Positions 26,434 through 35,245 of a DNA stretch of 64,000 nt are shown in pieces. The notes beneath the pieces are model-generated. The model was not told the DNA's origin and searched no databases. It worked only from the letters and a program-made list of their open reading frames with translations. How positions within the stretch are numbered: position 1 is the stretch's first letter; each line of letters opens with the position of its first letter. Source of the stretch: CALBRZ01 sp964511065 (GTDB taxonomy: Bacteria; Planctomycetota; Planctomycetia; Pirellulales; S012-138); contig CAZEEG010000011.1 of the NCBI GenBank assembly GCA_964511065.1, forward strand, positions 13,109 through 77,108, written 5' to 3'. The position numbers were made by a program, and so were the translations under genes.

Positions 26434-28038
26434 TCAGTGCGTATTGATCCGATGGATGTCGTCGATGGTGATGCCGGGGAAACGCGGCGGTTGAATCTGG
26501 TCGCCGGGAAAGCCGGGTACCTGCGGCCGTGTTTGCAGAATCTCCGGTAAACGCTGGGCGCGGGCAGGCATGAGCTGAACGGTCCAGTTCTGATTCAGCA
26601 GGTTCCAACTGGTCGATCCACCCGCACGGCCGACGGACCATTCCAGATCTTCGGCGTTGGGAGGCGGTTGCGGAAACTGCCGCCCATCGAACTGAAGAAT
26701 ATCGCCCGGCACGCCGCCATAGTTCTCCACGGTGTCACCTTCCTGAGGGGGATAGATCTTGATCAACCGTGGGCGTGGAATGAACAGCATCACCTGCGAA
26801 AAACATTGGGCATCGCTTTGGGCCGGGTTGCGGAACAAACCAGGCAGAATTTGCGGCACTTGTGGAGCGTAGACCACACCCACGAACGAATAATCGAGCT
26901 GAAGGACGTTGTTCGTAGGGAGGGGGCCTTCGAACTCGCGGATCATGTAAAGCAGGTTGGAGTTCGGATATTCCTCGTCCAGCAGTCGATCCAACTGGCC
27001 GCGGGTGAAGCCGCGCCACAAGTTGGCGAATTGCGACATCTTGGCCTCTGTGTCAAAAACCCGAAGCGTTTCGTCGTTCCAGTCGTCCAGGTACAGACGC
27101 GCCACGGTCTTGCGCTGTCCGCTTGATCTGTTGCGGTACTCGGCCTGGCCTGGTTCCTCGTCCAGGATCGGGTCGACAACCGGGAGCGTTCGCCGGGCAC
27201 CTTCACCTTCGGGATGGTCAACGGGAACCACCATGGTGCGCCACATCACGCCGCGATACGGCCGCCGCGCCGTGGGCGAAGTGGCATTGCGCGCGCCGTG
27301 TTCCTGGGCCACCTCGTCCATGGCCACCTGCGCCATGTGCGGCGTGGTTTGCACGATGGCGCGCTGGAACTCGGGGATCAATTCTTCTGCGAGAATCCTT
27401 TCGAGCGTAGGCAGCATCAACGCGCTGCTGGCACTGGCCCACTCATTGAAGGTGTTCACCATCTCCTGCTCGAGGGGTACCTTCTGGCCGATGGCGCGTC
27501 CCAAAGCGTCGAACTTGGGAATGCCCGACTCGGCGAATAACGTGCCGACCTTGGTCCACGCGGCAAGGATGTCGGGCACGGGCTTCTTGGCCATCTGGTC
27601 GCGGGCTTCGCGCATGTAGGCCGTCAGGGCAAACACGTCGCACAGCAGATGGTTGCTGAACGATAACGTGTTCATTCCCCGGGCGATGACCACGCCGCCA
27701 GAATACGTTGCGGCATCGGCCGCGTTCTGCATGCGGACCTTGTCGTCGACCTGCTTGCCTGCGTTGATCACCATGCCCAGCAGCATGGCCAACAACATCA
27801 ACCCAAACACGGAAAGAACGCTGATGGTGCCGCTTTGGTTGCGGTGGAACTGGCGAAGCTGCTTGCCGGCCCCGTAAACGATGCGCCTGGCCACCCCCAA
27901 GGGGCGGCAGCAGGCAGAACCGTGCAGCAAGCCGGTGGGCGAATCGGCTAAAACGGTATCGACCTGTGCAGGATCGACCGGGCGGGCAGATGCGAGGACG
28001 CTGAAGCGGCGAACGGGAGGAACCGACAGCTTGGGCAT
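26434..28038 (-). CDS. TadG-like pilus assembly protein
   Basis: 534 residues. ATG 28038 has a GCAGGAG ribosome site. After ~60 residues comes the TadE/TadG-type segment: QSGTISVLSVFGLMLLAMLL (a possible Gly cleavage site, then a helix), followed by DDKVRMQNAADAATYSGG, the hallmark of the putative Flp pilus-assembly TadE/G-like domain. The large C-terminal part (130-534) is extracytoplasmic with no recognised motif. It is the last gene of a five-gene minus-strand set that includes a prepilin peptidase. The ATPase TadA and the platform genes TadB/TadC are absent here, so they must be elsewhere or the locus is reduced. Confidence 0.8.
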   Translation of the reverse strand: MPKLSVPPVRRFSVLASARPVDPAQVDTVLADSPTGLLHGSACCRPLGVARRIVYGAGKQLRQFHRNQSGTISVLSVFGLMLLAMLLGMVINAGKQVDDKVRMQNAADAATYSGGVVIARGMNTLSFSNHLLCDVFALTAYMREARDQMAKKPVPDILAAWTKVGTLFAESGIPKFDALGRAIGQKVPLEQEMVNTFNEWASASSALMLPTLERILAEELIPEFQRAIVQTTPHMAQVAMDEVAQEHGARNATSPTARRPYRGVMWRTMVVPVDHPEGEGARRTLPVVDPILDEEPGQAEYRNRSSGQRKTVARLYLDDWNDETLRVFDTEAKMSQFANLWRGFTRGQLDRLLDEEYPNSNLLYMIREFEGPLPTNNVLQLDYSFVGVVYAPQVPQILPGLFRNPAQSDAQCFSQVMLFIPRPRLIKIYPPQEGDTVENYGGVPGDILQFDGRQFPQPPPNAEDLEWSVGRAGGSTSWNLLNQNWTVQLMPARAQRLPEILQTRPQVPGFPGDQIQPPRFPGITIDDIHRINTH

Positions 28039-28056
28039 TCTCAGGCTCCTGCATCG

Positions 28057-29265
28057 CTAGGGGGATGTCGCCACCAAAGGGATTGGCAGATCACCGAGAA
28101 GCATTGACTGGCCGCTGAATCGACCGCCAATCGCTATGTCGCTTCGATCTGCCACCTGAGACGCAGGCGATCCGGCCTCGACCACGCCAAACGGCAGGGC
28201 CGCGCAGTCGCCGTTTGCGGCGAGCCATGGTTGCCGGGATTCAAAACGTCCATTTGTGCTGATGAAACGGTTGCCGCTGTGCGATGCCGCCGCGGCCTGC
28301 GATTGGCTTTGCGGCGACGACGTTGGCGGCGAAGGCGTTTGCAGGTTGTGCCGGTAGGGAGCAACGGATTTGAGCCCTTCGTTGCCCAGGGTAGCCGTGG
28401 CCGTTAGTTCCCGGACATAAACGCCCCGGCGGACAAAGATCGAAGCGGCCACCGTATCGGGCCGCCCATCGTAGCTGGTGACTTCGCGAGCCAGCAGCCT
28501 GCCCGGCCCGGGCAACAAGGCGAACTGATGCGTCACCGTGACTTGGATGGGATCCTGCCAACCGACCTCGTTAGGGTAGAACTCGAAGATATCGGGTGGA
28601 ACCATCCATGGGGCCAGCGGAGGCTCGATGCCGTCGTCCTTGTGCAGAAAGCTGAGCTTGATCCGCGTCGCCTCCCGAGCGTAGGCAAATTTGTTGTCGA
28701 TCCGGGCCGGGATACGGCTATTGGTCTCGTAAGCCGGGTCGAGCCCGCGGTATATGCGGTGCAAGGCATCGCGTTCGGGGCCATCGACCGCCAGTCCCAG
28801 ATCGCGCGAAGGTGCCAGCGGCATGCACGCCAACACGGCCGCCATTTCGATTTTCTGGTACTTCGGACTGCCCGGCACGATAGTGTACTGCTCGCCGGTG
28901 CCAGGGATCCCGGCGTTGTCGGGCAGATAGGAACTGATGCGGTTCTCGCCTTCTTCGCCGCCGGTATCGGCGGGAATCCAAACGATCGCCGCTCTGGCCG
29001 TCGCATAGGCGGCATAGTGAACGACCATGATCCCGATCATCAGTTGGCTGATCTGAACGATCAGCATGAAGATCATAGCGAAGGCCGGTACGGTCAAAAC
29101 AAAGCTCAGGCTTTGCACGGCGCCGCGCTCGTCGCGGTGCAGCGATAACAACCGGCCCAGGCGGATCTGAGCCCCGCTCCAGCGCACCAATGTCCACAGC
29201 AACAGGCAGGCCAGCACCAGGGTGAGCAGCCAGGGCAAGCAGGCTTCAACTGCGGCTCGATGCAT
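28057..29265 (-). CDS. TadE-like pilus assembly protein
   Basis: 402 residues from the ATG at 29265, with an AGAGG ribosome site. The upstream extension was rejected. An N-terminal helix (PWLLTLVLACLLLWTLVRW, ~10-28) is followed by the TadE-like segment HRDERGAVQSLSFVLTVPAF, a second helix, and HYAAYATARAAIVW, where TadE proteins carry their conserved Ala-rich helix. The rest is extracytoplasmic. The RDERGAV string is shared with the small pilin at 30013-30219, which suggests processing or sorting by the same machinery. It lies 18 bases before the TadG-like gene. Confidence 0.8.
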   Translation of the reverse strand: MHRAAVEACLPWLLTLVLACLLLWTLVRWSGAQIRLGRLLSLHRDERGAVQSLSFVLTVPAFAMIFMLIVQISQLMIGIMVVHYAAYATARAAIVWIPADTGGEEGENRISSYLPDNAGIPGTGEQYTIVPGSPKYQKIEMAAVLACMPLAPSRDLGLAVDGPERDALHRIYRGLDPAYETNSRIPARIDNKFAYAREATRIKLSFLHKDDGIEPPLAPWMVPPDIFEFYPNEVGWQDPIQVTVTHQFALLPGPGRLLAREVTSYDGRPDTVAASIFVRRGVYVRELTATATLGNEGLKSVAPYRHNLQTPSPPTSSPQSQSQAAAASHSGNRFISTNGRFESRQPWLAANGDCAALPFGVVEAGSPASQVADRSDIAIGGRFSGQSMLLGDLPIPLVATSP

Positions 29266-29397
29266 GAAGGGCCTCTGAGCAACTGGCTGATGGTTCTGCG
29301 GTGCGGCTTTCCGCAACCGAATTCAAACCAACAAGCCTGGAGCGTTTTCCGAAAGGGGAGGGCCGTCTTGCATGCCACAGCCCCCCCACGAATCGGT

Positions 29398-29982
29398 TCA
29401 AAATATCCAATCCAAGACACCCCAGCGCACGATCAGCACAGCCGGGATGGATGTCGGCGCCAGGTAAAGCGGTTGCTGCAGGATCACGCGATCTTCGTCA
29501 GGTAACTGGGCATGCCGGCCCAGTTTCAGGACGTTCTTCAGGAATCGCGCGGCCCGGGCGAGCAACCGTCCGATGCCGACTTGCCAGATGAGCAGCACCA
29601 GGCCCAGCGCTCCGCCCAGGACCAGCATCCACAGCATGGTGACCAGTCCCTGTTCCAGGCCCAGAAAGGCACCCATCATGGCGATCAGTTTGACGTCGCC
29701 CCCTCCGATTTGAAACGTGACCAGGCAGACCAACATGATAAAGCCGCATGCCAGCCAGCCGAGGATGCTGGCCGCCAGCGGATTGGGAACGTCGGGAATC
29801 CAGCCGACCCACTGGTGCCACAGCTGGGCATCGTCATAGGCCATGGCCACGGTTCCCACGGCGTTGATCGCCACCGCGGCCAACATGCCAGGGTACGTGG
29901 TCCAGTTGTAGATCTTGTGCCAGTGCAGATCGGTCAACGTCGCCACCAACAACAGCGACAATAGCAACAACGTGGCCAACAT
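29398..29982 (-). CDS. A24 family prepilin peptidase (TadV/CpaA type)
   Basis: 194 residues with about six membrane helices. It is an aspartic protease of the inner membrane that trims pilin leaders. Both catalytic Asp are present: Asp18 in TDLHWHKIYN and Asp96 in GGGDVKLI. The short form without the methyltransferase loop is typical of Flp/Tad systems. It sits between candidate substrates: a small pilin 30 bases upstream and TadE/TadG-like proteins downstream. Confidence 0.92.
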   Translation of the reverse strand: MLATLLLLSLLLVATLTDLHWHKIYNWTTYPGMLAAVAINAVGTVAMAYDDAQLWHQWVGWIPDVPNPLAASILGWLACGFIMLVCLVTFQIGGGDVKLIAMMGAFLGLEQGLVTMLWMLVLGGALGLVLLIWQVGIGRLLARAARFLKNVLKLGRHAQLPDEDRVILQQPLYLAPTSIPAVLIVRWGVLDWIF

Positions 29983-30012
29983 GGGCGCGAGGCTCGGGGC
30001 GCAGCGGTGGCG

Positions 30013-30219
30013 TTACTGCACCGCGTTGACGCCGCCGTTCTCCACGTCGTCCAGGCCCCGATTGAAGTACGCTTTGATCCGCGGCCAACCCACCCGAAGG
30101 ATAAAGATCAAGATCGGCAGCGCGATAGCGGCGATGATGAGAATGGTTTCAATGCTGACGGCGCCCCGCTCGTCGCGATGGACTCTGGCAAGCAGGTTCC
30201 GCCACGAAGGTTTAGTCAT
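30013..30219 (-). CDS. Flp-type small pilin
   Basis: 68 residues from the ATG at 30219, with a GAGGAG ribosome site. The leader ARVHRDERG is followed by AVSIETILIIAAIALPILIF. Cleavage after Gly would leave Glu at +5, the class IVb pilin pattern. The mature protein is one hydrophobic helix plus a short polar tail. It is directly followed by the A24 peptidase gene. It differs from canonical Flp in lacking the Glu-Tyr pair (Thr follows Glu). Confidence 0.8.
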   Translation of the reverse strand: MTKPSWRNLLARVHRDERGAVSIETILIIAAIALPILIFILRVGWPRIKAYFNRGLDDVENGGVNAVQ

Positions 30220-30805
30220 CTGGCAAGACTCCTCGTGTTCCACGCACTCGTAAAGCTAAGGTGCGGCAGCCCCGCACGCTCGCGCCCGATTATGCAATTC
30301 GTACGATCGTACCCCTAGGCGCCCCCCCTTGGGCGGCCCCATCCAGGCAACCCTGACCCGCTCGCCCCCTTTTTTGGGGTGTGGGGCTCCAGGTCCGAGG
30401 ACAAACACGCTCAAGGTGCTGTGTCGTGTGGCGATGGGCAATTCCAGTGAAGAGGGGGGGAAGCCGGCAGCATCTTTCATTTTGCCACGGCAACATGATC
30501 CGTGCTGCGCTGCGCCCACCGTCGTTTGCGTCTTGACCCCCCAGCCAGCCCTGGGGCTGGCCCTGTTGGGGCTAGCTTCATCTTACCCTGAAAAACCGCA
30601 ACCGCCATAGAAACCGCAAAGTCCAAGATTCCTCCCCGGCGTGGAGGAATCAAGGACCGTGCATCCCAACACCGCCGCGCGATCCGTTCACGCGGCCGCC
30701 GGCATGCACGACGGGCACCTGCGACAAAGGAGTTTCGCACACGATCCAGCGCTGGGCAGCGTGAATGGTGCCGGCAATCTCCCTCCATCGACGGTGGCCT
30801 CAATG
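30220..30805. other. Intergenic region inside the Tad-like locus, no gene
   Basis: 586 bases between the two small pilin genes. It contains a GTGCGG/CCGCAC hairpin near 30260-30277, just before the second pilin, and C- and G-rich tracts around 30320-30390. I found no open frame with protein character. It may hold a terminator or a promoter for the downstream four genes, but no hexamers stand out. Confidence 0.45.
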
Positions 30806-30955
30806 CTACATAAACGGCCACGATACCATGGTGGAAATCATCTCGTAGACGCGGAGCATGATGCGGGGGGCGATCACCAGGACAAACGCTGCCAGCGGCA
30901 GCACAATGCCGATGAGCAGGGCGTAATCCAGCGTTGCCACGCCTCGTCGACGCAT
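30806..30955 (-). CDS. Very short Flp-like pilin, start uncertain
   Basis: 49 residues from ATG 30955, or 55 from GTG 30973. MRRRG is followed by VATLDYALLIGIVLPLAAFV, which is the Flp pattern G/xxxxEY with Asp in place of Glu at +5 and Tyr at +6. A short tail (MISTMVSWPFM) follows. Neither start has a strong ribosome site. A good site (AAAGGAGG) precedes an ATG at 31143 in another frame, which would join this frame after a one-base shift (see findings). The pilin segment itself is convincing. It heads the Tad-like gene set. Confidence 0.65.
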   Translation of the reverse strand: MRRRGVATLDYALLIGIVLPLAAFVLVIAPRIMLRVYEMISTMVSWPFM

Positions 30956-31286
30956 CCGCAGCGAAGCCCGCACGTTATGGCGGCGGTGCCCTTGGGGTGA
31001 TAAGGCACTGCGCCCTCTGGCGAACCGACTGTCTGCGAATGGCCCTGCGGTATGAACACCTGCGGGACGGCAATCTGCTGCATCAGGCTCCGAAAAACCA
31101 AGGTTCCGGGAGGCCGGCCTACTGGCCTCCCAGCGTTTGACATCCGTGCCGCCTCCTTTCCTGCGCTCAACATTCCTGCGCGCTCTCGCGTTCGCAGCCA
31201 TGCGGCGCACCGCGCCACGTTGCCGCGACCTGGGCATGTAGTTCATAGCGGGAATCCCACGAGATATGCGCATCGGGTCGCCGTTG

Positions 31287-31316
31287 AGTATATCAAAGCA
31301 GCCGAGTTGTCTTCAA
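31287..31316 (-). promoter_or_regulatory. Promoter for the Tad-like genes
   Basis: On minus: TTGAAG (31316-31311), an 18-base spacer, then TATACT (31292-31287, 5 of 6 to TATAAT). The transcript would start near 31280, about 325 bases before the small pilin ATG. That is a long leader, which raises the question of an upstream coding segment. Confidence 0.5.
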
Positions 31317-31366
31317 AGCAATTTCACCGTGGGAGCGAGCGAGTTTCGCGTCCGAGGGCGCTTTCG

Positions 31367-31372
31367 TATAAT
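31367..31372 (+). promoter_or_regulatory. Perfect -10 box upstream of Hsp70 gene
   Basis: TATAAT at 31367-31372 is a perfect sigma70 -10 hexamer. The -35 position (31344-31349, TTTCGC) is poor, so an activator or an alternative sigma factor may be needed. No CIRCE element is visible. The leader would be about 115 bases. Confidence 0.4.
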
Positions 31373-31492
31373 CCCGAAAACTCCAGTTGTTGTGTCATTT
31401 GCACGAAGTCTGCGAGCCAGGCGAACCTTGCCCGGTGCGGCCCTGATGGTTTGCCGTTTCGTCGCGGATTGAGAAGGGATTCCCTTATTTCC

Positions 31493-33292
31493 ATGCCTGC
31501 CAAATTCGTCATCGGGATCGACCTGGGAACCACCGGGAGCGTGTTATCGTACGCCCCACTGGAAGGCGACGCCCCCGATGTTCAACTCCTTCCCATTCCG
31601 CAACTTGTGGCCACGGGAGTGGTTGAAAGCCACACCACGCTGCCATCGTTTCTGTACTTGGCCAGTACCCACGAGACGGGGCAGGGCGGTTTCGATGTGC
31701 CGTGGAGTCAGGACCGCGATTTTGCCGTGGGAGAGTTTGCTCGCCGCCAGGGGGCCGAGGTGCCGCATCGAACCGTCAGCGCGGCCAAGAGTTGGCTTTG
31801 CCACAGCCGCGTGGACCGGCATCAGCCCATTTTACCCTGGAATGCGCCAGAAGATGTCAACAAGATCTCGCCGGTAACGGCATCGCGGCGGTACCTGGAA
31901 CACCTGATCGCCGCCTGGCACGCCGCCATGCCCGACGCGCCCATCCGCGACCAGTCGGTGGTGCTGACCGTTCCGGCTTCGTTCGATGTCAGCGCCCGCG
32001 AACTTACCCGCGAAGCGGCCCTGGCTGCCGGACTGCCCGAGAACCTGGTTCTGCTGGAAGAACCCCAGGCGGCCGTGTACGCCTGGCTGGCCGATACGGG
32101 AGAGAAGTGGCGCAAGATTTTGGCTGTGGGCGAGTCGCTACTGGTGTGCGACATCGGCGGCGGAACCACCGACTTCACCCTGATCGGCGTCTCGCAGGAC
32201 GACGGGGAGTTGATGCTGGAACGCCGGGCGGTGGGCAACCACCTGCTGGTGGGTGGCGACAACATGGACCTGGCCCTGGCCCATTTCGCGGCCTCGGCCT
32301 TCCGCGAGAAAGGGGTGGACCTCGACCCCTGGCAATCGGTGGCGTTGTGGCACAGTTGCCGGGAAGCCAAGGAAGCCCTGCTTTCGGCCAAGGGCCCCAA
32401 GAAGCACCCGCTCGCCGTGCTGGGACGCGGTAGCCGACTCATCGGCAAGACGGTCAAGATCGACATCGAACGCGACAACGTGGCCGACCTGATCCTGAAC
32501 GGCTTCTTTCCCGCCTGCGCGGCCTCCGATGCCCCGGCACGGCGCAGGGCCTCGGGCTTTCAAGATATTGGATTGCCCTTTGAGTCCGATGCCGCCGTGA
32601 CGCGGCACCTGGCAGCCTTCTTGCGGGCTCATGGCGATAGCGCGCAACCGCACTGTCCGACGCACGTGTTGTTTAATGGTGGTGTGTTCAAGGCCGAACT
32701 GCTCCAGCAGCGCCTGTTAGACGTAATGGGTGGATGGTATTCGGCCGATCAGGTTCCCAAGACCCTGGCCGGGCGGCCCGACCTGGACCACGCGGTCAGC
32801 CGCGGCGCGGCATTTTACGGTTGGGCCAAGCTCAAGGGCGGCGTGCGGATTCGCGGCGGCACCGCCCGAAGCTATTACATCGGCATTGAGACCTCGGGGC
32901 TGGCCATTCCCGGCGCCCCGCGGCCGCTGCGGGCCTTGTGCGTGGTGCCTGCCGGCATGGAAGAAGGGACCGAGTGCGAAGTACCGTCCGATACCGTGGG
33001 GCTGGTCGTGGGTGAGCCGGCGCAGTTCCGGTTTTTTAGTTCGGCGGTTCGTAAAGACGACCGGCCCGGGATCGTACTCAATGCGTGGACCGAAGACGAA
33101 TTGGCCGAAACCGATTCGCTGGAAGCCACGTTGCCAGCCGAGGAGGGAACGGAAGGCGATTACGTGCCGGTGCGGTTCCACAGCGTGATTACCGAACTAG
33201 GTGTATTTGAACTGTGGTGTGTGGCCGAAGGCGGCGAGCGGCGTTGGAAGCTGGAGTTCTCAGTGCGCGAAGATGCGGAAACGCCGCAGTAA
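31493..33292 (+). CDS. Hsp70-family (DnaK-like) ATPase
   Basis: 599 residues from the ATG at 31493. Actin-type ATPase motifs: phosphate 1 FVIGIDLGTTGSVLSY (residues 5-20), phosphate 2 VCDIGGGTTDFTLIGV, and FNGGVFK in the adenosine region. After ~430 residues the C-terminus is a beta-rich domain (PSDTVGLVVGEPAQFRFF) shorter than and unlike the DnaK lid, without the EEVD-type or disordered DnaK tail. This is the Hsp70-like type common in Planctomycetes, not the housekeeping DnaK, and no grpE or dnaJ lies beside it. Clients are unknown. Confidence 0.88.
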   Translation: MPAKFVIGIDLGTTGSVLSYAPLEGDAPDVQLLPIPQLVATGVVESHTTLPSFLYLASTHETGQGGFDVPWSQDRDFAVGEFARRQGAEVPHRTVSAAKSWLCHSRVDRHQPILPWNAPEDVNKISPVTASRRYLEHLIAAWHAAMPDAPIRDQSVVLTVPASFDVSARELTREAALAAGLPENLVLLEEPQAAVYAWLADTGEKWRKILAVGESLLVCDIGGGTTDFTLIGVSQDDGELMLERRAVGNHLLVGGDNMDLALAHFAASAFREKGVDLDPWQSVALWHSCREAKEALLSAKGPKKHPLAVLGRGSRLIGKTVKIDIERDNVADLILNGFFPACAASDAPARRRASGFQDIGLPFESDAAVTRHLAAFLRAHGDSAQPHCPTHVLFNGGVFKAELLQQRLLDVMGGWYSADQVPKTLAGRPDLDHAVSRGAAFYGWAKLKGGVRIRGGTARSYYIGIETSGLAIPGAPRPLRALCVVPAGMEEGTECEVPSDTVGLVVGEPAQFRFFSSAVRKDDRPGIVLNAWTEDELAETDSLEATLPAEEGTEGDYVPVRFHSVITELGVFELWCVAEGGERRWKLEFSVREDAETPQ

Positions 33293-33465
33293 CGTTGCAT
33301 CTCTCCGCGGCTTCCGGCGCTCGGCCGATTGGTAGCCCTGGCGGGGCGTCAACCGGCCAACCGTGCAGGGCCAGGCGCTCCGCGTGGAATGGGGGCAAAG
33401 CGTCCCGTCTGCCAGATTGCCGACGCGATTTGTGTTCGTTGGTGGGTTCCCGCCGGATTGGTCCG

Positions 33466-33984
33466 ATGCAGATTCCTGTCACCCAGCGGATAGCTTTGAC
33501 GGAGTTCAGACCCGTCGACAAGGCGGAATGTGTCGAGCGGATTGGCGATCGGGAAATTTATGAGCACACGTTGCGGATTCCGCATCCTTACACGGAGGCG
33601 CATTTCGACCAGTGGCTGGCCCTGCTCGCCGAGGAAACGGCACAGCGTGGCGAGCCTGTGCATTTTGTTATCCGCGTAGGTGACTCGCTGATTGGCAGCA
33701 TTGGATTTGATGGGCTGATTCGGGGGCACAAGGCCGAGGTCGGCTACTGGCTCGCCAAGGCCTGGTGGGGCCAAGGCATCATGACGGCTGTAGTCGGTAA
33801 GGCATGCGAGTATGCCTTCGATCAATGGTCGCTGGTGCGAATCACCGCTCACGTCTTCGAGTCCAATGTTGCTTCGCTACGAGTGCTGGAGAAGAACGGT
33901 TTCGAGTTCGAGGGATTGCTTCGCAAGCACTATTGGAAGGATGGGCGGTACATCAACAGCCGATTGTTGGCCCTGGTACGCTAG
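33466..33984 (+). CDS. GNAT N-acetyltransferase (RimJ/RimL type)
   Basis: 172 residues from the ATG at 33466. It transfers acetyl from acetyl-CoA to an amine. The acetyl-CoA site follows EVGYWLAKAWWGQGIMTAVV (R/Q-x-x-G-x-G/A variant GQGI). The conserved RimJ/RimL end VFESNVASLRVLEKNGFEFE is present, then GLLRKHYWKDGRYINS. The substrate may be a protein N-terminus, an aminoglycoside-like amine or polyamines; sequence does not say. It lies 173 bases after the Hsp70 gene and convergent with the next one. Confidence 0.9.
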   Translation: MQIPVTQRIALTEFRPVDKAECVERIGDREIYEHTLRIPHPYTEAHFDQWLALLAEETAQRGEPVHFVIRVGDSLIGSIGFDGLIRGHKAEVGYWLAKAWWGQGIMTAVVGKACEYAFDQWSLVRITAHVFESNVASLRVLEKNGFEFEGLLRKHYWKDGRYINSRLLALVR

Positions 33985-34032
33985 GTGCATCGATCGTTGC
34001 GAACCCATCGTCCTGCTGGCTCTCTTGGCTGG

Positions 34033-34533
34033 CTATGGATGGTTTGTCTTCCAGAACGCATCAGTCTCCCAGAACGCAAACGTGAGCCCTACCAGTGCTA
34101 TCGCTGTAAAGACGGACGCCACCGCGAACGCGATGCGGCTGATTTTCCGTGGGTAGCCTTCTCGATTGCGATTGAGCCACATGGCAACGGCGGCCAACAC
34201 CAGGCCCACATAGGGTGTCCAGCACAGCAGCAGCGCCAATTGGGCCACGACCGCCGGAAGCACCGATTGGTGCTGGGCTTGCGATTGGATGTTGTCTGGT
34301 GCGCTTGAGGCCGGAGGCCGTGCGTGCATGGGAGGCAGGGAAGGTGTCGGCCCTGCCGAGCGGTCGGCCATCCAGACGAACAGCCCGCCGACCAGTCCCA
34401 CTGCGGCGCCTCCCAACAGCAATGGCCATGGGCTGCCGGGCTGCGGATGTTCTGCCACTCGCAGGCCGACCGCGGCACCAATGCCGGCGCCGATCCAAGG
34501 TGCCACCCAGCCTGGAAGATGCCTGTGCTTCAT
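34033..34533 (-). CDS. Membrane protein, unknown function
   Basis: 166 residues. ATG 34533 has ribosome site GGGAGGGG. There are four helices: two near the N-terminus (APWIGAGIGAAVGLRV and PLLLGGAAVGLVGGLFVWM), a Pro/Ser-rich linker (68-88), then AVVAQLALLLCWTPYVGLVLA and IAFAVASVFTAIALVGLTF. The last pair resembles the small helical-hairpin segments often found in planctomycete hypothetical proteins. No functional motif. Confidence is in the gene, not the role. Confidence 0.75.
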   Translation of the reverse strand: MKHRHLPGWVAPWIGAGIGAAVGLRVAEHPQPGSPWPLLLGGAAVGLVGGLFVWMADRSAGPTPSLPPMHARPPASSAPDNIQSQAQHQSVLPAVVAQLALLLCWTPYVGLVLAAVAMWLNRNREGYPRKISRIAFAVASVFTAIALVGLTFAFWETDAFWKTNHP

Positions 34534-34756
34534 GTGGCCCCTCCCGATGCACCGATCGCTTGCAGCAAATCAGTGAAACCCTGAAGCCAGCTTGGCCGAT
34601 TCAAGTGCAGGCGGCAAGGTGCTTTCGGGCGCGCCCGCCCCCGCGGGGCCATGGCCGTTACCCGCGATCGCAAGACCCCACGATCCACGGCGGTGGAGCA
34701 TGGCGGCCAAGGGGCGTTCCGTCGCGGGCGTAGTTTCCGGAGTTGAAGGAGTGACC

Positions 34757-35245
34757 ATGGACAAGGCGCACGAAGCACTACTGGCCAAGGAATTGGCCAA
34801 GGCGGGAAAACTCGGAGGCAAACTGGGCGGAGGGATGGCCGGAGCCTTGGGAGGCTGGCTTGGCGCGCACATCGCTGGCAGGATTCTGCCCACCGAATGG
34901 TTCGAGCAACAATTGGCGATTGCCCAACGGCCTGAAACCGTGCTGGCGCAGGCGACGGCATTTCTGGCCGCGCAAGGGCGAGTGGCTGCCGACGACGAAG
35001 CCGGTACGTCGCCCTTCCCCAAAGTATCGGGCATTCTCGGCTCCGGTTTCTTGAAAGCCAATCCGACGATCGTGCATGTGGAAGTGTTGCAGGCATCGCC
35101 GGCGGGCTGCACCGTGCGCGTAACCGGGGCGGCTAAGGATGGGTTGATTCGGCAACGATCGGCTGAAAAGGCCGTCCAACGCTTGGTCGAGTTTCTGTAC
35201 TCACTCGCCCCGAGCATGTGGCCCGGGCCGGCCGCCGCCGGTTGA
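34757..35245 (+). CDS. Hypothetical protein with glycine-zipper start
   Basis: 162 residues from the ATG at 34757, behind AAGGAG. Residues 15-41 are a Gly/Ala-rich, glycine-zipper-like helix (GKLGGKLGGGMAGALGGWLG), perhaps membrane-inserting. The remaining ~120 residues form an alpha/beta domain (VHVEVLQASPAGCTVRVTGA, then a helix EKAVQRLVEFLY). I do not recognise the family. There is no signal peptide of standard form. Confidence 0.7.
   Translation: MDKAHEALLAKELAKAGKLGGKLGGGMAGALGGWLGAHIAGRILPTEWFEQQLAIAQRPETVLAQATAFLAAQGRVAADDEAGTSPFPKVSGILGSGFLKANPTIVHVEVLQASPAGCTVRVTGAAKDGLIRQRSAEKAVQRLVEFLYSLAPSMWPGPAAAG

Larger units (their letters stand above)
30956..31492. other. Divergent region between small pilin and Hsp70 genes
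   Basis: 537 bases containing promoter-like elements for both directions (31287-31316 on minus, 31367-31372 on plus). It also has a frame on minus from ATG 31143 that overlaps the pilin. The in-frame extension of the Hsp70 gene through this region was rejected, because it is compositionally unlike the protein and MPAKFVIGIDLG is the natural N-terminus. Confidence 0.5.

Noticed and set aside
31052..31492. N-terminal extension of the Hsp70 gene
   Set aside because: The ATPase begins naturally at MPAKFVIGIDLG. The extension crosses a promoter region and lacks protein character.
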